From Prevotella sp. (GTDB taxonomy: Bacteria; Bacteroidota; Bacteroidia; Bacteroidales; Bacteroidaceae): 64,000 nucleotides of DNA. Positions 17,246 through 26,876 of the stretch are shown piece by piece. Position 1 is the stretch's first letter. The number at the start of each line of letters is the position of its first letter. The position numbers were made by a program, and so were the translations under genes. Below the pieces are notes generated by a model. The model was given only the letters and a program-made list of their open reading frames with translations. It was not told where the DNA came from and did no database searches. Location of the stretch: positions 1 to 64,000 of the forward strand of contig JAILEG010000011.1 of NCBI GenBank assembly GCA_024688365.1. Direction: 5' to 3'.

Positions 17246-19539
17246 TCAGAATCCGTTTTTCCTGCCAAACCGTCCCATCTCAGAACTCGACGCGCCACCC
17301 TTGAACTTACTGCGGTAAGGATTCAGATAATAAGTAAATGACAGCATGAACCCGTGCCATGATTTGGAGTCCTTACTCATATAGATGCCATTAGCTGTCC
17401 GCTCCCAGCTCTCCGTATGATTATTGAACACATTATTGAACATGGCAGAAGCATAAAGACGGTTCTTCAGGAACCATCCGCCAAGTGAGGCAGTGGAGCC
17501 GAACATAGGCCGGAAGTGAGTAAGACGGGCATCTCCTGCTGATGTGCCATAGACGTTGAAAGTAAACGTAAGGTGCTTGCCGAATTTCACGATATTATTC
17601 ATCCCATAATTGAAATACGGACGATTATAGCCTACACCTCCATAGCGCATCCATTGCTTGATAAGTCCGACACTGAACGTTGGACTCCAACAGCCAAAGG
17701 TCGGACTGTAGGAGAGATTCAGGTCTATATCTTTGTAGCTTCCAATATTTTCCGTCATCGCCATTATGGCATGAGGCATCCTCGCAGGTCTGTATACAAA
17801 CTCTATAGGGGAATCATGCCATGCCAAGGAGGCATCAAAGCTGAGATCTTTGTAAGAGAGAAGGGCCGATAGCTTGCTCTCATAGGCAGCAACCAATGAT
17901 GGGTTACCGCCCTGATAGGTATAAGCGTCAATATACTCAACATTATTGCTCAATGCCGAATAATCCGGATGTTGGATAAAACGACTGAAACTAAGAGATG
18001 CCGAGAAATCTTTGTCGTACGAAACCTGCACATAAGGGAAAAAATCCCCAAACTTGCGGCTTTGTCCTGGACGATATGTTCCGTCCTCGTAATAGTCGAA
18101 CTTAGCATGCTCATAACGTCCGCCCAGATCTATGGTAAAATCGCCCATCGTCACATTGTGAGCAAAGAACATTGCCCACATCATCTGTTTCAGCAAATCC
18201 TCTGAAGCCGGATACAGACTGGCTATCGCAGCATTGTAAATATCAGAGTTCTGCCTGTTGCGTGTAAAGGACATCTCACTGCCGTAACTGAAAACTCCCC
18301 CACAGTATATGATGCTGTAAAGTCAGCTTACCCGTATATAGTTTGTATTTCAGATGGGCATTCGAGCTTACCTCGCTCGCCTCGCCATTCTGCGCCTTGC
18401 TGCCACTACTGCTGTTCCCCGCATAATAAGTAAAGTTCAAAGAGAGATCAGTATTGCGGAATGGCTTGGCGGCCAAATAGGCATCTAACTGACGATTATG
18501 GCCATTCGAGTATGAGTGGCTATACATGCTTTGACTTTTTGTACCGCTATCTGCTACAAGAGAGGTCTCACCAGTCCGAAGACTACTGCCATAAGGCTTC
18601 ACTACATATTCGTACTGCGCTCCGAAACTCACATTGGCATCCGTGAAACTCATGCCAGTCGTCTCCCGCCATTTGTCAGTCCATCCTCTACTGGTATAAT
18701 CATAGTGAAGCCGTTGTGCTGCTCCCCAATCATAGTCTATATCACTCGTTGCATGCGTCTTGCTATTGTCATGCCCATAGCCAAAACGCTGGAAGAAATC
18801 CCATTTCCCCGTCCTGTAGTTTACTCTAAGGCTCTCGTCATTGCCATAGCCCGGCATCCACTGCTGGGCAGTTTGGGCAGTCACACTGAGACCTTCAGCC
18901 TGTCGGTTAGTCATAATACGGATTACGGCTCTCACACCTGTCCCGTATTGTGGGCCAGGAGACATTATCACATGCACGGCTCTTGACCTCCTTGCTGATG
19001 ATATTGACAAGCTCCTTGGTATCCCGTATTTGCCGGTTATCCACATAAATGACAGGTGTTCCACGTCCAGCCACAGTGAAAGCATCCTCTGTCCGTTCAA
19101 CAAAGGGCACATGCCCCAGAATCTCCGACAAGCTACCAAGTCGGGACAATACAGAATGTTGCACATCAACCTCAATCTTCCCATTCCTCACCTTCACAGG
19201 CTGACGGCTTCCCTTAACAACCACTTCCCCCAGTGTTGTAGCATTCTGATGCAGTGCTATTTTCCCCATCTCCGTCTCTGCAATCAGTTTCCGCTCGTCA
19301 TAACCCAAACCCGAGATGCGCAGGGTCAGCCGTCTTCCCAGCAAAGAGTCCGGACAATGAAGTATAAACACTCCATCATCTCCTGTCAGTGTCCCATCTA
19401 CATATTGTTCCGCATAAAGCAACACACTCGTATTGGGCAATGGATGCCCCAGCGAATCAACAACGGCCCCATGAAACGACTGTCCCCACATAAAGGATGG
19501 AACAAGCAAGAAAAATATACCTAAAAAAAGATGTTTCAT
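17246..19539 (-). pseudogene. Outer-membrane beta-barrel protein 1 (OMP_b-brl_3 type), two frameshifts
   Basis: Three consecutive frames together match one protein of about 770 residues, like the intact paralogue at 22179-24488. The N-terminal part (from 19539) has a signal peptide and a carboxypeptidase-regulatory-like domain followed by a plug-like region. At 18981 one extra base follows GAG GTC AAG; removing it restores EVKAVHVIMSPG, which aligns with QVKEVAVIMNPG of the paralogue. At 18297-18301 an extra base in a run of five C (G on the coding strand) separates the middle part from the C-terminal barrel (from 18274, ending GRFGRKNGF). Both lesions are +1. It lies 43 nt upstream of the ABC exporter gene. 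Slippage in the G5 run could make the second one reversible. Confidence 0.8.
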
Positions 19540-19742
19540 TTGTCTTAAGAATTTATCTGGAACTGGACTCTAAAATTATCAGAGAACAAGACTAAAGAAC
19601 AATTCCAAACATTTACAACGTTTTTTTTTATCAAAAGCAAAATTACAAATAAATTTTCTAAAAACGATAACTAAATTTACATTTTAAGTTCCACACTTTA
19701 ATTACCAACCGTCATAAAAGTAAGCCACACTACCCACAATCA

Positions 19743-22021
19743 TCACATACGGTTTAACTCACTTTGCCCAGCGGTCTTGCCCTTGTACTTCGACTTTGAG
19801 GGGTTGAAGGAATAGGAGAAGGTCAGATAGAATACCGGATTATAATTATTTACATAATGCGAGGTGAACACATTGGCATATTGAGAATATCCTTTCTCCT
19901 TAGCATTGCAGACATTCGTAACACCAGCCCGCAGCCACCAGCTCTTCATTACCTTCTGCAAAGCCACATCCACCCGCATTGAGGCATAAGCCATGTAGGT
20001 ATTGGCATTTCCCTTCAGATTGCCACTGGCATTGACTATTACCGCCCACTCCTTGGGAAGCGTGATGATGTTCTTCCACTGCAGACCGTACTGAGGGCGA
20101 TTGTAAGACAGACCACCATAGGTAAGCCACTGCTTATTCATCCAGACATTCCATGAGGGTTTCCATATACGGAACGGTGTAGGAGAATAAGCCACGCTGG
20201 CATAAAGACTGGAAAAGGTATGGTTCTCTTCCGTGGAGACTATGGCTGGGACAGCCTCCAGGACATCAAGCCAGGTCATCGCGGCATCCCTTGAGTAAGT
20301 GTAATCACAGGTAAGCTGGAGATTACCATAGGATGCCGTGAGCGACACGTCATGGTCGTAGGCTGCCTTCAGCTTTGAGTTGCCCCTATTGTATCGGAAA
20401 CTGCTGACATACTGCAGCCCTTCATCCAGCTGGCTATAGGACGGGCGAACGGTATATATATTGTAACTCAGCATCAGAGAGAGACGCCCTATATCATACG
20501 AGACTGACAATGACGGCAGCACATGATGATAGTTCCTGCTGCTTTCATCCAGATGCTGGCTGCCCACATAGTAATCATAGTTGGCATACTCATACTTGAT
20601 GCCTGCGTATAGACCTTGCCAAAATTCCTGCTGTAATTGACGAACACATCCAATGCCGACTGTCGCGAGAGGTTGTCACTGTTCCGCAGCACATCGTTTC
20701 CCCCGGCTTCCACATCATACTTCTGCCGATAACGGGTGAACGTGGTCTCAAAGCCATATTCCAGCTTGCCGCCAGCAAGAGAGGAGGCTACTACGGTCTT
20801 GACTGCTCCCATATCGGCACTGGAACGTGACACTGGGGTAAGAGTCGAATTATCCTCCTCCCGCGTGTCAACTATTGACTGCCGGTTATAATTGGCATAA
20901 TGGGCATACGAACCGTCTACATTCAGCGAGAGATGGTCGCTGAAAACATTCTCGTAATATACCCCAATATTGTGATTGCTGCTATGGGAGAAGGCATGTA
21001 TACCCGTCGCGAAATCTGATACGTCAGCCCCCATGCTCAACCGATTCTGATATTCCTGTGACGCATTGCTGGAGAAAACCCGTGTAAACGCATAAGTTGC
21101 ACCAACCGACTGCTTCGGTGTTATCAGCTCATTGAAACCTACACTGACATAGCCACTCTTGGACGATTCATACCCATCACCATCATAGCTGGCATCGACA
21201 TCCTTGCCATTATACTCAAAGGCATAAGCATCCTCCCGCCTGTAACGGGAGTTGCTGAAGGCATTGAGCGAACCGCTCAGGAACACATCAAGTCCTTTCC
21301 TACGGTAGTTGAGATTCAGCCAGCCTCGGTTGTTCCAGTAATCAGACGCACTTTCCTGTAAGCCTATCTCACCACCCAAGCCCTCACCAACGGGTTTTAC
21401 TGTGGTGATGAAGATTACCGCCCTGACATCTGAGCTGTATTTTGCCCCTGGATTCATATCAATCCGGATGTCTTTTATCATATCGCTCGCTATTCGGTCC
21501 AGCTCATTCCAGTCCCTCATCCGCCTGTTATTGATATAGACCAGAGGAGTTCCCTTGCCCAGCACTGTAGTGCCATCGCTGCTCATCATAGGCAACTGCT
21601 GCAACACATTGACGGCCTTGCCCAACTGGCTGAATACCGTTCCCTGAATGTGTGAGACAAACTGCCCCTCCTTCATCTTGAACACCGGTCGGGAAGCCGT
21701 TACCGTCACCTCCTTCATGCTCTGCTCTGACGGATGCAACAATATGCTCATATAGGTGGCCGCAGAAAGAATGACCGTCCTGTAGCCCACACCTGACACC
21801 TTCACCAGCCGATTATCAGCCTGCCCAGCCATTGTGAAACTTCCGTCATCACCTGCTATCACACCTGTGACAAACGAGGAATCACTTGCCTCAAGCAGCG
21901 CAACCGTCACATAAGAGACGGCTGCACCACGCTCATCCACCACTTTCCCACTAATGTTCTGTGCCTCTACACCCACAACAGACGCCACAAGTGACAGAAG
22001 CAAAAATACAGTCTTATGCAT
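19743..22021 (-). pseudogene. Outer-membrane beta-barrel protein 2, one frameshift
   Basis: This paralogue starts at the ATG at 22021 (signal peptide MHKTVFLLLSLVASVVGVEAQ). The first frame runs about 477 matching residues to FGKVYT and then goes out of frame near 20606. The second frame resumes as AGIKYEYANYDYYVGSQ and continues to the C-terminus at 19743. The expected join YTAGIKYEY aligns with LTAGLRGEY of the intact paralogue, so one base has been lost. The domain order is the same: carboxypeptidase-regulatory-like domain, plug-like region (KGTPLVYINNRRMRD) and a barrel. It may make a truncated product without the last quarter of the barrel. Confidence 0.8.
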
Positions 22022-22178
22022 AGGTTCTTTATTTATCAAATTTAAATCTATCCCCTCAAGGTCTTTCTCCTCATACCAGATATATTCCTCCTCTTATACC
22101 TTTAAACCATCACAAAAGCACAAAAAACATAGACAAAAAGAATACATCAGCTTTTCATACGACTGAGACACTTTAGAG

Positions 22179-24488
22179 CTACAGACGCTTGATTTCCTCG
22201 TTTGACACGCTCTTCCCTTTATACTGATGTCTGCCCACATTGAATCTGTAAAGAACCGTAAGCTCTACACAACGGGAATAGGCTTCCTTATCCATATGGA
22301 AAGTCCTGTCACCACTATATATAGTGACATCAGTCCTGCGGGCTGTATTAAAGATATCATCACAGGAGAACTTTACATTCCAGTTCTTGTCTATGTTTTT
22401 AGTGAAGCCAAGATTTATCTGCCATACCCCCTTAATCCTCATATTCTCTGAGTTACCCGTACTTCTCCATGAGAGGTCAGCATTAATCATCCCATCATGT
22501 GGCAGGACAAATGTATTATTCAAGCGGACGATGCCAAGGGGAGTATTCAATTTCTTTGCCTTTCCCATATAGTCAATCGAAAACCATTGCGCTACAATTC
22601 CAGCCGTCAGCATCGGATGATACCAACCGAAAGAGGGTGACAGCACTGCCATAGCCTGGAGATTGTCTATCGCATCAGCATTGTCTTTCCTCAGCAAGGA
22701 GACATTCGGATGGTCTTTATACTGCACATACGTGGATATAATCTTGTCATGGATATGGCTATAGCTCAACATCAGGACAAACCAGTTGTATTTTAGATTG
22801 AAAGTAAGATTATTAGAATACATTGGCTGTAGATACGGATTGCCTGCCTCATAGGTGTACCTATTCACATAAGCAACTGTATTGCTGAGTTGCTGATACA
22901 AAGGTCTATCTATCTTGCGTGAATAGCCTAACTGCATGACGGTCTTTCCCACAGGGAGAATAACCGCAGCTGAAGGAAACAGATTGAAGTATTTGCGTGA
23001 CTGATTGTCATTTCTTATGCCATCCTCATAATACCTGCTGTCTACATATTCACCACGAAGTCCGGCTGTCAGCATCAGTCTACCCAAGTTCTGACTTATC
23101 TGGACATACAGCGCATGATTTGCCTCCTCTATCTTGGTCAGGTTATCATCAACGACTCCCTCCGGATTATAGTAGGAGGATTTCCTGCTCACAAAACTGA
23201 ACTGGTGACCGAATGACAGAGAGCCCTTCCATACAGGATAGCTGAAATTTATTCTCTCGGCAAAAAAGCGTGGGCGGGACTTGCTGGTAGCAGTGACGGT
23301 CTGGTCTGTCAAAAGCGCAGAGGTCTCCGCCACATGCGAGTCGCCACAACTATTATCCCACAGCACATCCATATTGGCATCCACGTCCAGTTTTCCCCAT
23401 GAGCCCTGGTAAAATCCATTCAGCAGATTGTGGTGTTTTCTCGATTTTGCATCAGAGATGCCATTCATACTGTCATGAAGGCTGTCTGCCAACACATCGG
23501 TCACGGTTGTTCCTCCAGCTTTCAGAAGACGCTTAGTATGCTCATAGCTTACCCCTACAGTATGGTTTTCTGAGAAGTTGTAAATAAATCCTATCTTCGC
23601 CTCAAGTTCCCGTGTCTTGTCAGTTTCCTCCATGAAGTTCTCCTGTCTGTAGGGATGGGACGGTACACCCTGCTGCATCAGGTGGTTACGCACAAGGCTC
23701 TTATCATAGTCATAAGAGAACAAAACAAAAGCCTCCACTTTCTTCATCGTATAATTCAAATCCAACACTTCAGAGCCATACCGATATTTCTGAACACCCA
23801 AAACTGTCTTGCTGCTTATGCCAAATCCTTCTCCTTCAGCCCTGTATGTCTGGATTTTGATAACAGCCTTCACTTTGGCATCGGCATCATATTCTACCCC
23901 AGGATTCATAATGACCGCAACCTCTTTCACCTGATCCGACCTGATTTGCGACAACTCTTCATTATCCCGCAGTTTCCTGCCATTAACATAGATTTCCGGA
24001 GTGCCCTTACCCAGTACCTCAATAGTCCCTCTTCTGTCCGAGATGCCTGGAATCCGGTCAAGAACGTCATTGGCATTCCCCATCTTCGCCAAATATGTTC
24101 CTCGGACGTTTGTGACCAAGGCATCTTTACGGATTATGGTCTTGGGAGCAGTCGAACCACTTACCACAATCTCATTCAATACCTGCACATCCTCATGAAG
24201 AACAATCCTGTTCAGTTCCTGCGCAGGCGCCCTTACATCAGCATATCCTACGGACGAGACATGCAGTAACGCATTGGAGTGTGCCTCCAATTGGAAACTG
24301 CCATCTTCCTTTGTTATTGTGCCAGTAATAAAAGAAGAGTCTGAGTTATTTTCAAGGACCACATTCGCAAAAGCCACTGCACTGTCTTTCACATCAACCA
24401 CCCTACCCATTATTTTCTCCTGCGAGAACACACTGGTAGAAAATAAAAGAAGCAGGATGGACTGAAATATAAATGCTGATTTTTTCAT
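22179..24488 (-). CDS. Outer-membrane beta-barrel protein 3 (OMP_b-brl_3 type), intact
   Basis: The protein has 769 residues with a signal peptide (ending FSTSVFSQ), an N-terminal carboxypeptidase-regulatory-like beta domain (EKIMGRVVDVKDSAVAFANVVLEN...), a TonB-plug-like region (LGKGTPEIYVNGRKLRDNEEL) and a long barrel ending RHQYKGKSVSNEEIKRL. It lacks an obvious TonB box. The family is annotated as outer membrane beta-barrel or TonB-dependent receptor; members are found beside peptidase-ABC/HlyD systems. It is the only intact one of three tandem paralogues and may cover for them. A -7 element lies at 24511-24518. Confidence 0.85.
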   Translation of the reverse strand: MKKSAFIFQSILLLLFSTSVFSQEKIMGRVVDVKDSAVAFANVVLENNSDSSFITGTITKEDGSFQLEAHSNALLHVSSVGYADVRAPAQELNRIVLHEDVQVLNEIVVSGSTAPKTIIRKDALVTNVRGTYLAKMGNANDVLDRIPGISDRRGTIEVLGKGTPEIYVNGRKLRDNEELSQIRSDQVKEVAVIMNPGVEYDADAKVKAVIKIQTYRAEGEGFGISSKTVLGVQKYRYGSEVLDLNYTMKKVEAFVLFSYDYDKSLVRNHLMQQGVPSHPYRQENFMEETDKTRELEAKIGFIYNFSENHTVGVSYEHTKRLLKAGGTTVTDVLADSLHDSMNGISDAKSRKHHNLLNGFYQGSWGKLDVDANMDVLWDNSCGDSHVAETSALLTDQTVTATSKSRPRFFAERINFSYPVWKGSLSFGHQFSFVSRKSSYYNPEGVVDDNLTKIEEANHALYVQISQNLGRLMLTAGLRGEYVDSRYYEDGIRNDNQSRKYFNLFPSAAVILPVGKTVMQLGYSRKIDRPLYQQLSNTVAYVNRYTYEAGNPYLQPMYSNNLTFNLKYNWFVLMLSYSHIHDKIISTYVQYKDHPNVSLLRKDNADAIDNLQAMAVLSPSFGWYHPMLTAGIVAQWFSIDYMGKAKKLNTPLGIVRLNNTFVLPHDGMINADLSWRSTGNSENMRIKGVWQINLGFTKNIDKNWNVKFSCDDIFNTARRTDVTIYSGDRTFHMDKEAYSRCVELTVLYRFNVGRHQYKGKSVSNEEIKRL

Positions 24489-24510
24489 GTTACTATGCTT
24501 TTAGCTGATA

Positions 24511-24518
24511 CAAAAGTA
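24511..24518 (-). promoter_or_regulatory. Putative -7 element for outer-membrane protein 3
   Basis: On the minus strand TACTTTTG matches TAnnTTTG and lies 23 nt before the start codon. No good TTTG is found at the expected -33 distance, so the promoter call is partial. Confidence 0.45.
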
Positions 24519-24774
24519 TAAAAGCACGCAAAAAAGAAGAAGGTAAAAAGCCATTTTAACTTTTACATTTTTTACACAACACATCAGAAAGCATTAACAA
24601 ACAACAAGTTAGAAGCAACAAGGAATGCTGCTATATTTCCACTAAATGACTATCCTGACATAAACATCAAGGGGCTGAAAGCTGCCAGAGGCATGACTAC
24701 ACAGCCAGTAAAGACGTGCAGTTATACCATATTTATCTGCCTGTTGGCAAACCATGTTCTCCCCAGTTAGGGAG

Positions 24775-24857
24775 TACTCGGTGGCTGATTACGGAAGTAT
24801 TGCAGCCAAAGTAGTCAAGTACTTTAGCTGCAATACCCTGGTACTTCACGCAAAGTA
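24775..24857. repeat. 22-bp-period palindromic repeat array, copy 1
   Basis: Three 16-nt units lie at 24798-24813 (TATTGCAGCCAAAGTA), 24820-24835 (TACTTTAGCTGCAATA, the reverse orientation) and 24842-24857 (TACTTCACGCAAAGTA). They are separated by exactly 6 nt each, so the starts are 22 bp apart. Units one and two form an inverted repeat with one mismatch, and unit three is itself a hairpin with flanking GG/CC. A degenerate unit begins at 24775. Confidence 0.85.
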
Positions 24858-24935
24858 CCAGACAGTTCCTCACCTGCCAAAAATGAGCAAGCCATCAGAA
24901 GGCTGCCAGAGACACAAAGGAAAAGACAAAACAGG

Positions 24936-26702
24936 TCATTGAGAGCTGAAATCACCGTGCCTGACCTCAGAGTCAAACTGCTTCGCACCACCTCTTTTGT
25001 CAAAGAGTTTCTGCAGAAGCCTGGCACGTGTATTGGTAACAGTTTGGGATGAGACATTCAACAGGGTGGAGATTTCAGATGGAAGGAAATGCAGACGGGT
25101 AAGGATACAGACGTACCGTTCACGGTCATTCAGCTGGCAGACGTGGCTTTGAAGAAAAGCCATAAAATCAGCATCGGCAGCAGAACAATGATGAATCAGA
25201 TTCTCCCACACCTCATCATTCGCAGGCTGCGCCTTGCTGGCAAGCTCATGCAGCCGGTCAACAACAGAGGCGTTGAACATTCTGTCATCTCTCTGCCATT
25301 CTTCGAGATGCTTCTGTTCTTGCAGTTGTGCCGCCAGTTCCTGCTGCAGGGCTCTTATCTGACCTTGCAGGCTGTCGATGATTTCCGCATGGTGTTCCGC
25401 ATCCTGTTGCTGCAAAAGTCTCAGTTCCGCTTCCTTGCCACGGAGACGGAGAATCAGGGTGGCATAATTGCGGTTCAAGTCTATCAGACGCTGACGGACA
25501 ATCTGACGGCGATGGACAACAAAAAGCGTTATCACGAAAAGCAACAGCACAAGGATGATGACCGCACTGACCAGCCTTGCCACCTCTTGTGCCTTCTCTT
25601 CGGCTACCCGCACATGCCGTGAATAGTCGTAGACCGCCTGCAAACGCTGGAGCTGGGCTGTGGACTTATGGGCATGAAAGGAATCAACGGCATTGATAGC
25701 CAGCTCTGCATATTTGGCAATAGAGTCCGGAATCCTCATCTTGGAATAGAGTTTCAACAGGCCTCTATAGCCTGCCTGCTGGTTGTTATCGTCAAAACGT
25801 GTAGCAAGTTCATGGCGGAAACAATACTCCGCAGAGTCAGTTTTGCCAACCTGAAGATAGTAACGTCCTTTCATATAGTTGAAAATTCCACGCACGTGAT
25901 AGTCAGCCGCATCATTCTTTCTTATGACAAACCTATCCATCCAGTTGACATAACTCTCTACCTGCCGGAACTTTCCTCTCTGCAGGAGTATATGGGCAGC
26001 AACATCGAATGCCAAAGCCGCCTGTGCCGTATCGCCTTTTGACAGATAAAAGTCAGATGATTGCTTGCAGATGCTGATTGCCTTGTCATATTGCCCTAAG
26101 TCATAATAGGCAGTTGCCATTGCATCATAATTAGCAATCGCAGCCAAGGTGTCTTTTGCCTTGTAAGCATAGCGGATGGCAAGCCGGCTATACAAAATCT
26201 CATCCTCAGCAGCCTCCTGCGAACCATAAAGCTCTGCCATCTGTCCATAGACACGTGATAATGTGTAGTGGTCACAGTCAGCCTGGGTGGTGTCGGCAGC
26301 AGAGACAGCATCGTGGAAGAATCCCAAAGCCAGTGAAGGCTTGTCCGTGTCTATGCAGACGGCACCAGCAGCATAGAAAGCAAGGAGCTTCTCATTTGGC
26401 GTGCCGTGATTACGGTAATAACGTATCACCTCCAGCATCACACTGTCGGACGTTGCAGGGATGAAGTTCTTATATCGTGCCACGGCCAACAGCACCTCAT
26501 AGCGCATACGCTCGCTGTGGCTGAGCTGTTCCCTGTCGGCTGTCACGCTGTCGATACGGCGGAGTGCCCCCGCAGGATTGTCGCGCATCTCTGCCTGCGC
26601 CCTGTCCATCAAGGCACGGGCATGGGGATGAGTGCAGGCCACTGACAGGCAAGCCAGGAGCGCCAGCAGCATTACCGGAAAACATTTGCAGCGTTTCTCC
26701 AT
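24936..26702 (-). CDS. TPR lipoprotein with membrane helix, coiled coil and LuxR-like DNA-binding end
   Basis: The protein has 588 residues. It starts with a signal/lipobox segment (LACLSVAC, Cys23), then TPR-like helices to about residue 370 (FYAAGAVCIDTDKPSLALGFFHDAV, YYDLGQYDKAISICKQSSDFY). One membrane helix (near 385-408, VSAVIILVLLLFVITLFVV) is followed by a coiled coil rich in Leu, Gln and Glu, and a C-terminal HTH: LNDRERYVCILTRLHFLPSEISTLLNVSSQTVTNTRARLLQKLF. This is a common Bacteroidota design in which periplasmic TPRs are tethered to a cytoplasmic DNA-binding domain. It lies upstream of, and in the same direction as, the barrel cluster and may regulate it; that is inference. Confidence 0.8.
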   Translation of the reverse strand: MEKRCKCFPVMLLALLACLSVACTHPHARALMDRAQAEMRDNPAGALRRIDSVTADREQLSHSERMRYEVLLAVARYKNFIPATSDSVMLEVIRYYRNHGTPNEKLLAFYAAGAVCIDTDKPSLALGFFHDAVSAADTTQADCDHYTLSRVYGQMAELYGSQEAAEDEILYSRLAIRYAYKAKDTLAAIANYDAMATAYYDLGQYDKAISICKQSSDFYLSKGDTAQAALAFDVAAHILLQRGKFRQVESYVNWMDRFVIRKNDAADYHVRGIFNYMKGRYYLQVGKTDSAEYCFRHELATRFDDNNQQAGYRGLLKLYSKMRIPDSIAKYAELAINAVDSFHAHKSTAQLQRLQAVYDYSRHVRVAEEKAQEVARLVSAVIILVLLLFVITLFVVHRRQIVRQRLIDLNRNYATLILRLRGKEAELRLLQQQDAEHHAEIIDSLQGQIRALQQELAAQLQEQKHLEEWQRDDRMFNASVVDRLHELASKAQPANDEVWENLIHHCSAADADFMAFLQSHVCQLNDRERYVCILTRLHFLPSEISTLLNVSSQTVTNTRARLLQKLFDKRGGAKQFDSEVRHGDFSSQ

Positions 26703-26724
26703 CAGCTTATTGGTATATCAGCTG

Positions 26725-26732
26725 CAAAGGTA
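26725..26732 (-). promoter_or_regulatory. Putative -7 element of the TPR regulator gene
   Basis: On the minus strand TACCTTTG fits TAnnTTTG and lies 22 nt before the ATG at 26702. No clear TTTG is at the -33 position. Confidence 0.5.
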
Positions 26733-26836
26733 CAACTTTTGACAGACAGAAAGAAAAAGATTACGGACGGAATGTGCGTCCGTAACAATCCGTCTGAAAT
26801 ATGCAACCGATATATCGGAAAAAAGAATTATTTGCT

Positions 26837-26844
26837 TAACTTTG
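26837..26844 (+). promoter_or_regulatory. Putative -7 element of the dsbD-like gene
   Basis: TAACTTTG fits TAnnTTTG and lies 32 nt before the ATG at 26877. The -33 region is poor. Confidence 0.45.
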
Positions 26845-26876
26845 TAGGCAAGAATCATAATTACAGTATCCATCAG

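Larger units (their letters stand above)
24489..24935. other. Intergenic region with a promoter element and a 22-bp repeat array
   Basis: This 447-bp gap holds the -7 element for the intact barrel gene near 24511, an AT-rich stretch, and the repeat array at 24775-24857. A 62-codon open frame here (24754-24942) has no coding look and overlaps the array. Confidence 0.7.

Noticed and set aside
15878..19539. Frameshifts and truncation explained only by sequencing error
   Set aside because: Long neighbouring genes are intact, the lesions cluster in one locus, and the ABC gene lacks about 290 codons, which no base error can produce.
24775..24857. The 22-bp arrays considered as CRISPR or as intrinsic terminators
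   Set aside because: Spacers are only 6 nt, units are palindromic, and there is no T-run after the hairpins.
24754..24942. 62-codon open frame across the 22-bp repeat array
   Set aside because: The repeats explain the open frame; no start signal or family.
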